64,000 nucleotides of DNA from Actinomycetes bacterium. GTDB taxonomy: Bacteria; Actinomycetota; Actinomycetes; S36-B12. The notes under the pieces were generated by a model that had not been told where the DNA came from, did not search any database, and worked only from the letters and a program-made list of their open reading frames with translations. Position 1 is the stretch's first letter, and each line of letters opens with the position of its first letter. Below are positions 15,818 through 23,271 of this stretch, in pieces. A program made the position numbers and the translations under genes. The DNA is taken from NCBI GenBank assembly GCA_024641635.1, contig JAHECS010000007.1, positions 36,573-100,572 on the forward strand, in the 5' to 3' direction.

Positions 15818-16378
15818 GGTAAGGGGTTCGGAGCCATCCGGTTGCCACGCCCTCCGGAGGGCGTCGACACGGGCAGGAGTGGGCCCCGAGACCCGCACGA
15901 CGGTGATCCCACGAGGCCGCAGTTCGGTCTCGACGATCCGGGCGAGGGCCAGTTCGGCCATGTCCCGATGGTCGGGCCCGTCGCGCTGCGCCCCGTCGGG
16001 CCGCCAGGGGATCCCCGGATCGCACCAGGCCACGAGGTCGTAGCCGAGGGCGTGGTCGAGGGCGGACGGCAGGAGGGAGGCGTCGTCGAAGTAGATCAGG
16101 CTGTAGGCAGCCGTCATGAGCGGCGCCGGATCGGCGACGAGCCACTCGAGCGGGCACGTGGCGGCCGCACTGTTCTCGCGCTGCTGCTGCTCGGCCATGA
16201 GGGCGGCCTGCTCGTGCTGTCGCGGTGGCCGACCCTGCCGTTCCACGAAGTCCCTCAGGCTCTCGTCGACACGGCAGGCGGGGAGCGCGGCCTCCAGCGC
16301 GAGCGCCAGGGTGGACTTGCCCGTGCACTCCCCACCGATGAGGCCGAGGCGCCGCGGACGGTCGCGCGTGGACGGCAT
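15815..16378 (-). CDS. NadR-like P-loop kinase (AAA family ATPase)
   Basis: This 187-residue P-loop protein has Walker A GGECTGKST (residues about 15-23), VDESLRDFVE near 38 and a central YDLVAWCDPGIPW near 108. The pattern matches the C-terminal ribosylnicotinamide kinase domain of NadR without its nucleotidyltransferase half, so phosphorylation of nicotinamide riboside is a reasonable guess, not a demonstrated role. The ATG at 16378 is preceded by AGGAGG. The frame is open further upstream but only as antisense of the cyclase gene. It lies directly upstream of the PASTA kinase gene. Confidence 0.78.
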   Translation of the reverse strand: MPSTRDRPRRLGLIGGECTGKSTLALALEAALPACRVDESLRDFVERQGRPPRQHEQAALMAEQQQRENSAAATCPLEWLVADPAPLMTAAYSLIYFDDASLLPSALDHALGYDLVAWCDPGIPWRPDGAQRDGPDHRDMAELALARIVETELRPRGITVVRVSGPTPARVDALRRAWQPDGSEPLT

Positions 16379-16420
16379 GCGCGGGTTCGCCTCCTGACAA
16401 GTACCAGACACAATGGCGGC

Positions 16421-16762
16421 ATGGGCCGCTACTCCTACGTCGCGATTCTCGCATTCGTGATGGCTGGGTGCCTGTGGCTCGAGATCGCGCTCCGCACGCG
16501 GGTGTTCCGCCGGTGGCGTCGGCTGGTCCTGTCCATCCTGCCTGCCGTCGCCGTCTTCTTCGTGTGGGACGTCTACGCCGTGGCGGCGGGGCACTGGTGG
16601 TTCGACCCGGACCGGGTGCTCGGCATCGACCTGCCGGGCTCGGTCCCCCTGGACGAGGTGCTGTTCTTCATCGCGATCCCCATCGCGTCGATCCTCACCC
16701 TGGAGGCGGTCCGCAGCGTCAAGGACCACTGGACCGTCGGCGACGAGGACCCGCCTCGATGA
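16421..16762 (+). CDS. crtYc: Lycopene cyclase subunit, CrtYc-type
   Basis: This 113-residue integral membrane protein has three hydrophobic helices (YVAILAFVMAGCLW; LVLSILPAVAVFFVW; EVLFFIAIPIASILTL) and the family motif VPLDEVLFF. It is one half of the actinobacterial heterodimeric lycopene cyclase that closes beta-ionone rings. The stop overlaps the start of crtYd (ATGA), as expected for subunits made together. No lycopene elongase (LbtBC/CrtEb) gene is adjacent, so C40 cyclisation is favoured over C50. The start has no clear Shine-Dalgarno sequence; CACAAT 6 nt upstream may be its -10 box. Confidence 0.87.
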   Translation: MGRYSYVAILAFVMAGCLWLEIALRTRVFRRWRRLVLSILPAVAVFFVWDVYAVAAGHWWFDPDRVLGIDLPGSVPLDEVLFFIAIPIASILTLEAVRSVKDHWTVGDEDPPR

Positions 16763-17142
16763 CCTACACGCAGCTTGCGGTGACGGCCGCGGTCGCCGCG
16801 GTGATAGCCGACCTGTGGCTCCTGCGGACACAGCTCGTCCGCCGGCGTGTGTTCTGGACCTCCTACGCGATCATCGTGTTCTTCCAGCTCATCACGAACG
16901 GGATGTTCACCGGCTTCGGCGTGGTGAAGTACGACGGGGACGCCATCGTCGGCGGCACATCGCCGCCGGTCGGTCCGCCGCCGTTCCTCGGCGACGGCCG
17001 GATCGCCTACGCCCCCGTCGAGGACCTGCTGTTCGGCTTCGCGCTCATCCTGCTCTCGCTCAGCCTGTGGGTGCTGTGGGGTCGGCGGGGGATCGAGCGC
17101 ACCCCGCTGGCAGGTCCTCCGATCTGGCGGCGACGGGGCTAG
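16759..17142 (+). CDS. crtYd: Lycopene cyclase subunit, CrtYd-type
   Basis: The 127-residue product is the partner subunit, again with three membrane helices and the conserved APVEDLLFGF motif near residue 88. FWTSYAIIVFFQLITNGMFT is the second helix. With CrtYc it should convert lycopene to gamma- and/or beta-carotene at the membrane. It ends tail to tail with crtB, sharing the palindrome CTAG (17139-17142) so that both stop codons overlap. The CrtY-type assignment rather than CrtYf (C50) rests on gene context. Confidence 0.87.
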   Translation: MTYTQLAVTAAVAAVIADLWLLRTQLVRRRVFWTSYAIIVFFQLITNGMFTGFGVVKYDGDAIVGGTSPPVGPPPFLGDGRIAYAPVEDLLFGFALILLSLSLWVLWGRRGIERTPLAGPPIWRRRG

Positions 17143-18110
17143 GCCGCAGAGGACCCGGGGGACGACCCCTCGCGCCCGTCCTCCGGCATCCCGTCACCGA
17201 ACCGGCGACGGGCGCGGACGGCCCGCACCCATGCCGGACCCGCGACGGCGAGTCGTCGGTGCATCGGCACGGTCGCGCGCTGGGCGAACACCTCGTAGTC
17301 GGACCGCTCGACCTCGTCGACGATCCCGCAGTAGAGGACCCTGGCCGCCTCGATGCAGTCTCGCGACGACGGGTGCAGCATGTCGACCCCGGGCCGCGAC
17401 CGCTCCTCGAGCATCCGGACCCGGGCGATCTGCGCGGCGAGCGCCTCCTTGACGGCCGGCGTGGCGACTCGGTGCTCGAGCTGCTCGCGCGTCACGCCGA
17501 ATGCCGCGAGCTCGTCCAGAGGCAGGTAGACGCGGCCCCGGTCGAGATCCTCGCCCACGTCACGCACGAAATTGGCGAGCTGGAACGCCACTCCGAGATC
17601 GGTCGCGCGGTCGTAGGCCTCGGGTGACGTCGGCTCGAGGATCGGCACCATCTGCAGGCCGATGACGGCCGCGGATCCGTACACGTACTCATAGAGGTCC
17701 TCATAGGTGCGGTACTCGGTGACCGTCAGGTCCATCGTCATCGAATCGAGGAAGGCTACGAAGTGCTGCTTCGGTATCTCCCAGCGAAGCACGGTGTCGA
17801 CGACGGCCCGGCACACCGGGTCGTCCGACCAGCCGCGGTCCAGGTCATCGAGGAAGGCACTGCCCCAGGTCCCGAGCCAGTCGGCCTTCTCCCGCTCGGA
17901 CAGCGTCGACGAGAGGTCGTCGACGATCTCGTCCGCATAGCGCGCGAATCCATAGAGGGCGTGCACATAGGGGCGCTTGGCCGGGGGGAGCAGCAGGGTG
18001 GCGAGGTAGTAGGTCCTGCCGTGGGCGGCGTTGAGCCGTCGGCAGCGCTCGTATGACTCACGCAGGTGGGGATCGGCGATCCTGGCTGCGTCGAGCTCCT
18101 TCTCGCTCAC
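17139..18110 (-). CDS. crtB: Phytoene synthase
   Basis: This 323-residue squalene/phytoene synthase family enzyme condenses two geranylgeranyl diphosphates to phytoene. It has the two Asp-rich Mg-binding motifs: YADEIVDDL near residues 57-65 and RDVGEDLDRGRVYLP near 187-201. It begins at GTG overlapping the TGA of the mannosyltransferase gene (GTGA) and is the last gene of the crtE operon. Length is typical. Confidence 0.93.
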   Translation of the reverse strand: MSEKELDAARIADPHLRESYERCRRLNAAHGRTYYLATLLLPPAKRPYVHALYGFARYADEIVDDLSSTLSEREKADWLGTWGSAFLDDLDRGWSDDPVCRAVVDTVLRWEIPKQHFVAFLDSMTMDLTVTEYRTYEDLYEYVYGSAAVIGLQMVPILEPTSPEAYDRATDLGVAFQLANFVRDVGEDLDRGRVYLPLDELAAFGVTREQLEHRVATPAVKEALAAQIARVRMLEERSRPGVDMLHPSSRDCIEAARVLYCGIVDEVERSDYEVFAQRATVPMHRRLAVAGPAWVRAVRARRRFGDGMPEDGREGSSPGSSAA

Positions 18111-19693
18111 GCGGGAATCCTCCCATCGTCCGACTCGCCCGGGCGGGCTTGGTGGGCTCCCCGGCGTGGCCAGGTCGCATTGTCTGCCCGCTCCCTGTCC
18201 TCCGGAGTCGCGGGAGCGAGGCCATCGAGGTCGTCGGGCCCCATGAGCAGTCGCCTCTCTCGAGGAGCGGCGAGGAGGACGATCACGACGACCACGACGG
18301 CGACCACGTACGTGATCACGTCGGCCGCGCCGAAGATGTTGTCCGAGTTCGTGGTGCTCTCGATCATGCCGTGGACGGTGAAGGCCGCCGTGATGAGCAC
18401 GGCTGCCCGCAGCTCCCGGCGTGGCAGGCCGGTCGCCGCGAACAGGGGGAGGAACCAGAGGGCGTACCAGGGCTGGACGACCGGCCCGAGGACGACCACT
18501 GCGGCCAGCGCCAGAGCGGCACCCCGCACCGGGCTCCGCCCGCCGGGCCGGAGCACCAGCCAGGCGACGATGATGACGGCCGAGACCGCGCCGGCCAGGC
18601 GGACCGCACCGAGCACGGGGGTGTTGTCCTCGCTCAGGCCGAGCCACGTGGTGACCGTGCCGACCACCTGGCCGACGGCGGTCGTGGGCGACAGCCAGGT
18701 CAGGACACCGGAGGGCGTCCCGAAGGCGGCACTGATGACACCACGCCCGGCGTCGGCGACCAGGTACACGCAGGCGAGGGTGCTGGCCAGGGTGAGGCCC
18801 GCCAGGGCCCAGGACCGGATCCTGTCGCGCCACCCGCCCAGCCGACCCGCCCACAGCAGGCCGACGAACGGAAGGGCGATCAGGGCGATGGGCTTGATGG
18901 CCACCGCGAGGCTGACCGCGACGGCTCCCCAGATGCAGCGCTGCTGCGTGGCCAGGGTCAGTCCGGCGACCACCAGTCCGACCATGAGGGCGTCGTTGTG
19001 GGCGCCGCTGACGAAGTGCATGAGGACGACGGGGTTGAGCACGCCCAGCCACAGCGCGCGAGCAGGGTCGATCCCGTGCAGCCTGGCCAGCTTCGGCAGG
19101 TAGTAGGCGATCATGACGACTCCCGCGACGGCGATCAGCCGGAACAGCAGCGCGCCGAGGTAGGCGTTCGGGTGGGCGAACTCCGCGACCGTGCGCTCCA
19201 GCAGCAGGAACAGCGGCCCGTAGGGGGTCGGCGACTCGACCCACATCGGGTCCGCGCCGTCGTCGAACCATCCCGGGATGACGTCGATGCCGATCGTCGT
19301 GGGGTCGTGGCCTGCCCCGAACACCCGGCCCTGCACGTAGTACGAGTAGACGTCGCGGCTGAACATCGGGGGGGCCAGCAGCAGGGGGGCCGACCAGAGG
19401 GAGAGGACGCCGACGACGGGTCCGACCGCCGGGACGTCGCCCGTGCGCTGGCGGGTCAGCAGCTCCGACCCGAGCAGCAGCCAGGCCTGCAGGAGCACGG
19501 CCAGGCCGATGATGACGAATGCGCGCGCCGTGAGGCTGCCAGCGAGCGTGCTGCGCAGGGCGTTGACGAGCGGGTGCTCCAGCATCTCCGACGTGAGGGG
19601 GAGCCAGCCGATTCCGAGCGCGCCGAGGGCGACGAGGGTCGTGCCCACCAGGCCCGGGAGCCCGTGCCGGACGGTGAAGGGTGCCGGGGTCAC
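18107..19693 (-). CDS. mptB: Polyprenol-phosphate-mannose-dependent alpha-(1->6)-mannosyltransferase, MptA/MptB family
   Basis: This 528-residue polytopic membrane protein has about a dozen hydrophobic helices and the GT-C style loop FSRDVYSYYVQGRV near residue 95 with conserved Asp, then ESPTPYGPLFLLLER near 133 and VSGAHNDALMVG near 210. The family extends alpha-1,6-mannan chains of lipomannan/lipoarabinomannan-like glycolipids using polyprenyl-phosphate mannose. It starts at GTG overlapping the crtI stop and overlaps crtB by 4 bp, so it is embedded in the carotenoid operon. Its acceptor could be glycolipid or, less likely, a carotenoid. The MptA/MptB distinction is uncertain. Confidence 0.82.
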   Translation of the reverse strand: MTPAPFTVRHGLPGLVGTTLVALGALGIGWLPLTSEMLEHPLVNALRSTLAGSLTARAFVIIGLAVLLQAWLLLGSELLTRQRTGDVPAVGPVVGVLSLWSAPLLLAPPMFSRDVYSYYVQGRVFGAGHDPTTIGIDVIPGWFDDGADPMWVESPTPYGPLFLLLERTVAEFAHPNAYLGALLFRLIAVAGVVMIAYYLPKLARLHGIDPARALWLGVLNPVVLMHFVSGAHNDALMVGLVVAGLTLATQQRCIWGAVAVSLAVAIKPIALIALPFVGLLWAGRLGGWRDRIRSWALAGLTLASTLACVYLVADAGRGVISAAFGTPSGVLTWLSPTTAVGQVVGTVTTWLGLSEDNTPVLGAVRLAGAVSAVIIVAWLVLRPGGRSPVRGAALALAAVVVLGPVVQPWYALWFLPLFAATGLPRRELRAAVLITAAFTVHGMIESTTNSDNIFGAADVITYVVAVVVVVIVLLAAPRERRLLMGPDDLDGLAPATPEDRERADNATWPRRGAHQARPGESDDGRIPA

Positions 19694-21204
19694 CACCGGG
19701 CCGCACGCGAGCGGTACGCCGGGTCCGGCCCGGTGACGCGCTCCGCGGCGAGTCGGCCCGAGATGAGGACCATCGGTACGCCCACTCCGGGCTGGGTGCC
19801 GGAACCGGTGAAGACGACGTTCTGGCCCCACAGGTTGCCTGGTCGGAATGGGCCGGTCTGGAGGAACGAGTGCGCAGAGGCGAACGGTGCTCCTCGTTCC
19901 ATTCCGCGTGCCTGCCAGTCGAGCGGCGTCGTGACGTCCTCGACCTCGATGGCGTCGCCGAACCCGATGTAGCCACGACGCTCGAGGGTCTGGACGACCT
20001 CGTCGCGGTAACGGGGTCCCAGGGTGCGCCAGTCCAGGGGCGCGTCGAGGTTGGGAGTGGGGAACAGGACGTAGTAGACCTGCTTGCCGTCCGGCGCCAG
20101 CGAGGGGTCGGAGTGCGACGGGTTCGTCACCAGGATGCTGGGATCGCTCATGAGCTGCCTGCGGTCGATGAGCTCGTCGAACACGCCCTGCCACGACCGG
20201 CCGAAGTGGATGTTGTGGTGCGCGATCTTGCTGTACGAGGCGGTTGAGCCCGCGAGAAGCAGGAAGCAGGACGGCGAGTACGTCAGGCGCCGCACGGACC
20301 ACGGCTGCTGTCCGAGCAGGTCGCGGTGGGCCACCGGCAGGTCAGGGTTCAGCACCACGACATCCGCGGGGATCCTCTCCCCGTCCGTCGTGACGACGGC
20401 AACGGCGCGGTCGCCCACGGTCTCGACCGACCTGACCTCCGTGCTGTACCGGATGTCGACCCCGTGCTTCTCCGCGGCGCCGGCCATCGCTGCGGGCACG
20501 GCATGCATCCCGCCCTTGGGGAAGAACACGCCGGCGACGGAATCCATGTACGCGATGACCGCGTAGATGGCGAGGGCGTCGTAGGGCGACACCCCGGCGT
20601 ACATCGCCTGGAAGGAGTAGATGCGCTCAGTGCGGGGGTCGTTCAGGTACTGGCGGACCTTGGGCGTCAGGCGTCGGAACCCCCCGAGGGCCACCAGTCG
20701 GGCCAGGTCGGGCGTCACGAGGTCGAGGGGCGAGTCGATGTTGCGGTCGATGAAGTCCTTCATCTCGTACCGGTAGAGCTTGGACACGAAGTCCACGTAG
20801 CGGCGGTAGCCGGCGGCCTCGTCCGGACCGATGACCCGCTCGATCTCGTCGGCCATGCGGTCCACGTCCGAGTGCACGTCGAGGACGGAGCCGTCCGGGA
20901 AGAAGGAGCGGTACAGCGGATCCACCGGCTCGAGGGTGAGCCAGTCGTCCATGTCCTCGCCCAGGCTGTCGAAGGCGTCGGCGATGAGGTCGGGCATGGT
21001 GAGGACGGTGGGACCGGTGTCGAAGCGGTAGGTGCCGTCGGCGACCTCGATGTCCAGCCGTCCCGCGCGTCCACCGGGGATGGCCTCGCGCTCGAGCACC
21101 GTGACGCGCCGGCCGGCTCCGGCCAGCCGCATGGCGGCGGAGAGGCCGGCGAGCCCGGCGCCGACCACGACCACCGAGTCGGTCGGTCCTGTGACGGTGC
21201 GCAT
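19690..21204 (-). CDS. crtI: Phytoene desaturase
   Basis: This 504-residue FAD enzyme introduces double bonds into phytoene to give lycopene (or neurosporene). The N-terminal dinucleotide-binding motif VVVVGAGLAGLSAA starts near residue 11, followed by IPGGRAGRL near 42 and DTGPTVLTMPD. The C-terminal bacterial-type signature is PGVGVPMVLISGRLAAE near residues 475-491. Its ATG overlaps the crtE stop by 1 nt and its own stop overlaps the mannosyltransferase start. Length is normal for bacterial CrtI. Confidence 0.93.
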   Translation of the reverse strand: MRTVTGPTDSVVVVGAGLAGLSAAMRLAGAGRRVTVLEREAIPGGRAGRLDIEVADGTYRFDTGPTVLTMPDLIADAFDSLGEDMDDWLTLEPVDPLYRSFFPDGSVLDVHSDVDRMADEIERVIGPDEAAGYRRYVDFVSKLYRYEMKDFIDRNIDSPLDLVTPDLARLVALGGFRRLTPKVRQYLNDPRTERIYSFQAMYAGVSPYDALAIYAVIAYMDSVAGVFFPKGGMHAVPAAMAGAAEKHGVDIRYSTEVRSVETVGDRAVAVVTTDGERIPADVVVLNPDLPVAHRDLLGQQPWSVRRLTYSPSCFLLLAGSTASYSKIAHHNIHFGRSWQGVFDELIDRRQLMSDPSILVTNPSHSDPSLAPDGKQVYYVLFPTPNLDAPLDWRTLGPRYRDEVVQTLERRGYIGFGDAIEVEDVTTPLDWQARGMERGAPFASAHSFLQTGPFRPGNLWGQNVVFTGSGTQPGVGVPMVLISGRLAAERVTGPDPAYRSRAARW

Positions 21205-22289
21205 CAGACGCTTCTCCGGGTCGCGGCATACGCCAGGCCGGTCAGCACGGTGCGGGCCTCGGGATCGAGGGTCGCAGTGTCCAGCGAGGCGAGGGAGGAA
21301 TCGAGCAGCTCGCCGATGAGATTCTCCGTGTAGGCGAGTGCGCCCGTATCGGTGATGACCTCGCGGAGGGCGGACACTCCGTTCGCGTCGAGGACGGGAT
21401 CGCCGAGGTGGTGCCGGATCACGGACGCCTGGGCGGGGGTGCTGCGTTCGGCGGCGATGGCCACGAGAACGGTCCGCTTCCCCTCGCGCAGGTCGTCGCC
21501 TGCGGGCTTGCCGGTCTCGGCAGGGTCGCCGAACACCCCGAGGATGTCGTCGCGCAGCTGGAAGGCCTCGCCGAGGGGGAGGCCATAGCCAGAGTAGGCG
21601 GCCACCACCTCCTGGTCCGCCCCGGCGAGGGCGGCACCGAGGTGGAGAGGGCGTTCGATCGTGTACTTGGCCGACTTGTAGCGCACCACGGTGAGGGCTC
21701 GCTCGACGGACCCGCCGCCGCGGACCTGCTCCAGCAGGTCGAGATACTGCCCGGCCATCAGCTCGGTGCGCATCTCGTCGTAGACGGCCTTGGCTCGGCC
21801 CATCGCGTCTGGGGGGAAGCCGCAGGAGAAGATCACCTCGTCGGCCCACGACAGGCACAGGTCGCCGAGGAGGATCGCGGCTCCCACGCCGAACGCCTCC
21901 GGCGATCCCCGCCACTCGGCGTCGCGGTGCACGCCGGCGAACCGGCGATGGGCGGCCGGCAGGCCTCGGCGGGTGTCGGACCCGTCCATGACGTCGTCGT
22001 GGATGAGGGCGCAGGCCTGCAGGAACTCCAGACCCGCGGCCGCGCGAAGGGCCGCATCGTCGAAGTCGGGATCGCCGCCGGCCCCGCGCCAGCCCCAGTA
22101 TGCGAAGGCGGGGCGCAGACGCTTGCCACCGGACAGGAGGGCAGCCAGGGCGTCCACGAGCGGGGTGAGGTCGTCACTCACGTTCTCCAGCACGGTCGAC
22201 TGGTACGCGATCGTCTCGTCGACGACTCCCTGAACCCGGGCTCGGAGGTCGGCGGCGTCCAACGGGGACGACGTCGTGGGGCCACTCAC
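21204..22289 (-). CDS. crtE: Geranylgeranyl diphosphate synthase (polyprenyl synthetase)
   Basis: This 361-residue trans-prenyltransferase has GGKRLRPAF near residue 53, the first Asp-rich motif HDDVMDGSD near 96 and the second RDDILGVFGD near residue 242. It condenses isopentenyl diphosphate with allylic diphosphates, most likely to C20 for the adjacent crtB. The GTG start has a TAGGCT element 6 nt upstream and no ribosome site, so the crt operon mRNA is probably leaderless. It is divergent from metF. Confidence 0.92.
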   Translation of the reverse strand: MSGPTTSSPLDAADLRARVQGVVDETIAYQSTVLENVSDDLTPLVDALAALLSGGKRLRPAFAYWGWRGAGGDPDFDDAALRAAAGLEFLQACALIHDDVMDGSDTRRGLPAAHRRFAGVHRDAEWRGSPEAFGVGAAILLGDLCLSWADEVIFSCGFPPDAMGRAKAVYDEMRTELMAGQYLDLLEQVRGGGSVERALTVVRYKSAKYTIERPLHLGAALAGADQEVVAAYSGYGLPLGEAFQLRDDILGVFGDPAETGKPAGDDLREGKRTVLVAIAAERSTPAQASVIRHHLGDPVLDANGVSALREVITDTGALAYTENLIGELLDSSLASLDTATLDPEARTVLTGLAYAATRRSV

Positions 22290-22295
22290 GGTACG

Positions 22296-22301
22296 AGCCT
22301 A
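22296..22301 (-). promoter_or_regulatory. -10 element of leaderless crtE operon promoter
   Basis: TAGGCT on the minus strand, 6 nt before the crtE GTG. Confidence 0.55.
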
Positions 22302-22350
22302 GGGCCCACACGCCGAAACGGCCCGTCCGTCCCTCGGCACGTGGCCCCCG

Positions 22351-22356
22351 TAGTCT
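22351..22356 (+). promoter_or_regulatory. -10 element of leaderless metF promoter
   Basis: TAGTCT ends 6 nt before the ATG at 22363. This favours 22363 over the alternative GTG start at 22357. Confidence 0.5.
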
Positions 22357-22362
22357 GTGCGC

Positions 22363-23256
22363 ATGCGCGCGACCGGTTCCCTGGGCGACGTCCTGTCGAG
22401 CGGGCGCCGTTCCTTCTCGTTCGAGCTGTTTCCGCCCAAGACCAATGAGGGCGAGCGCCTCCTGTGGCAGACGGTTCGTGAGATCGAGGCGCTGAAGCCG
22501 ACCTTCGTCTCCGTCACCTATGGCGCCGGGGGGTCGACCCAGGACCGCACCGTGCGGTTGACCGGCCAGATCGCCGCCGACACGACTCTCACCCCGGTCG
22601 CCCACCTCACATGTGTGGGAGCCACGAGGGACCAGCTGCGCGACGTCGTCGGGCAGTACGCGGCCGGGGGCGTGACGACGATGCTGGCGCTCAGGGGCGA
22701 TCCGCCCACCGGGCTCGGCACCGAGTGGGAGCCGCATCCCGGCGGGCTCGAGCACGCCGTCGAGCTCGTCGAGCTGATCCGCTCGCTCGGCACGTTCAGC
22801 GTGGGCGTCGCAGCCTTCCCGGAGGGTCATCCCGAGTCGTCGAGCCTCGAAGACGACGCTCGCGTGCTGGCGATGAAGCAGGCCGCGGGGGCCGAGTTCG
22901 CGGTCACCCAGCTGTTCTTCCGCGTCGAGGACTACGAGCGGCTCGTCGAGATGGCCGCTGCTGCCCGCTGCACGATGCCGATCGTGCCGGGGATCATGCC
23001 GGTGACCAACGTGTCCCAGATCGAGCGGTTCGCCGCGCTGTCCGGAGCGGTGTTCCCTGCCGACCTGGCCGAGCGCTTCCACGCCGTGTCGGATGACACC
23101 GAGGCGGTCACCGAGCTCGGCGTCGAGGTCGCGGCCGACATGTGCCAGCGACTGCTCGACGCCGGCGCACCCGGACTGCACTTCTACACGCTCAACCGCT
23201 CGCGGTCCACGATCGAGGTGTACGAGGCCCTCGGGCTCGGCGCCACTGCCGGATAG
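22363..23256 (+). CDS. metF: Methylenetetrahydrofolate reductase
   Basis: This 297-residue FAD-dependent TIM-barrel enzyme reduces 5,10-methylene-THF to 5-methyl-THF for methionine synthesis. Conserved blocks are FSFELFPPKT near residue 18, FVSVTYGAGGS near 46 (catalytic Glu and Thr regions), LTCVGATRDQL near 82, LALRGDPP near 106 and TQLFFRVEDY near 184. Length matches the bacterial enzyme. A leaderless promoter is present. The antiporter gene starts 15 bp downstream and is probably co-transcribed. Confidence 0.94.
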   Translation: MRATGSLGDVLSSGRRSFSFELFPPKTNEGERLLWQTVREIEALKPTFVSVTYGAGGSTQDRTVRLTGQIAADTTLTPVAHLTCVGATRDQLRDVVGQYAAGGVTTMLALRGDPPTGLGTEWEPHPGGLEHAVELVELIRSLGTFSVGVAAFPEGHPESSSLEDDARVLAMKQAAGAEFAVTQLFFRVEDYERLVEMAAAARCTMPIVPGIMPVTNVSQIERFAALSGAVFPADLAERFHAVSDDTEAVTELGVEVAADMCQRLLDAGAPGLHFYTLNRSRSTIEVYEALGLGATAG

Positions 23257-23271
23257 GCGCGGGGGCCTGCG

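Noticed and set aside
13906..15912. Longer version of the PASTA kinase starting at 15912
   Set aside because: It would overlap the NadR-like gene by about 98 bp, and the extra residues lack conservation features. The TAGACT box supports the ATG at 15804.
18053..19972. 639-codon plus-strand frame
   Set aside because: Antisense to mptB; composition dominated by Gly, Arg and Asp with no recognisable fold.
17139..19976. Single 945-codon frame suggesting a large fusion with phytoene synthase
   Set aside because: Only the last 323 codons are phytoene synthase. The upstream part is the wrong frame of the mannosyltransferase gene; the GTGA overlap gives the real start.
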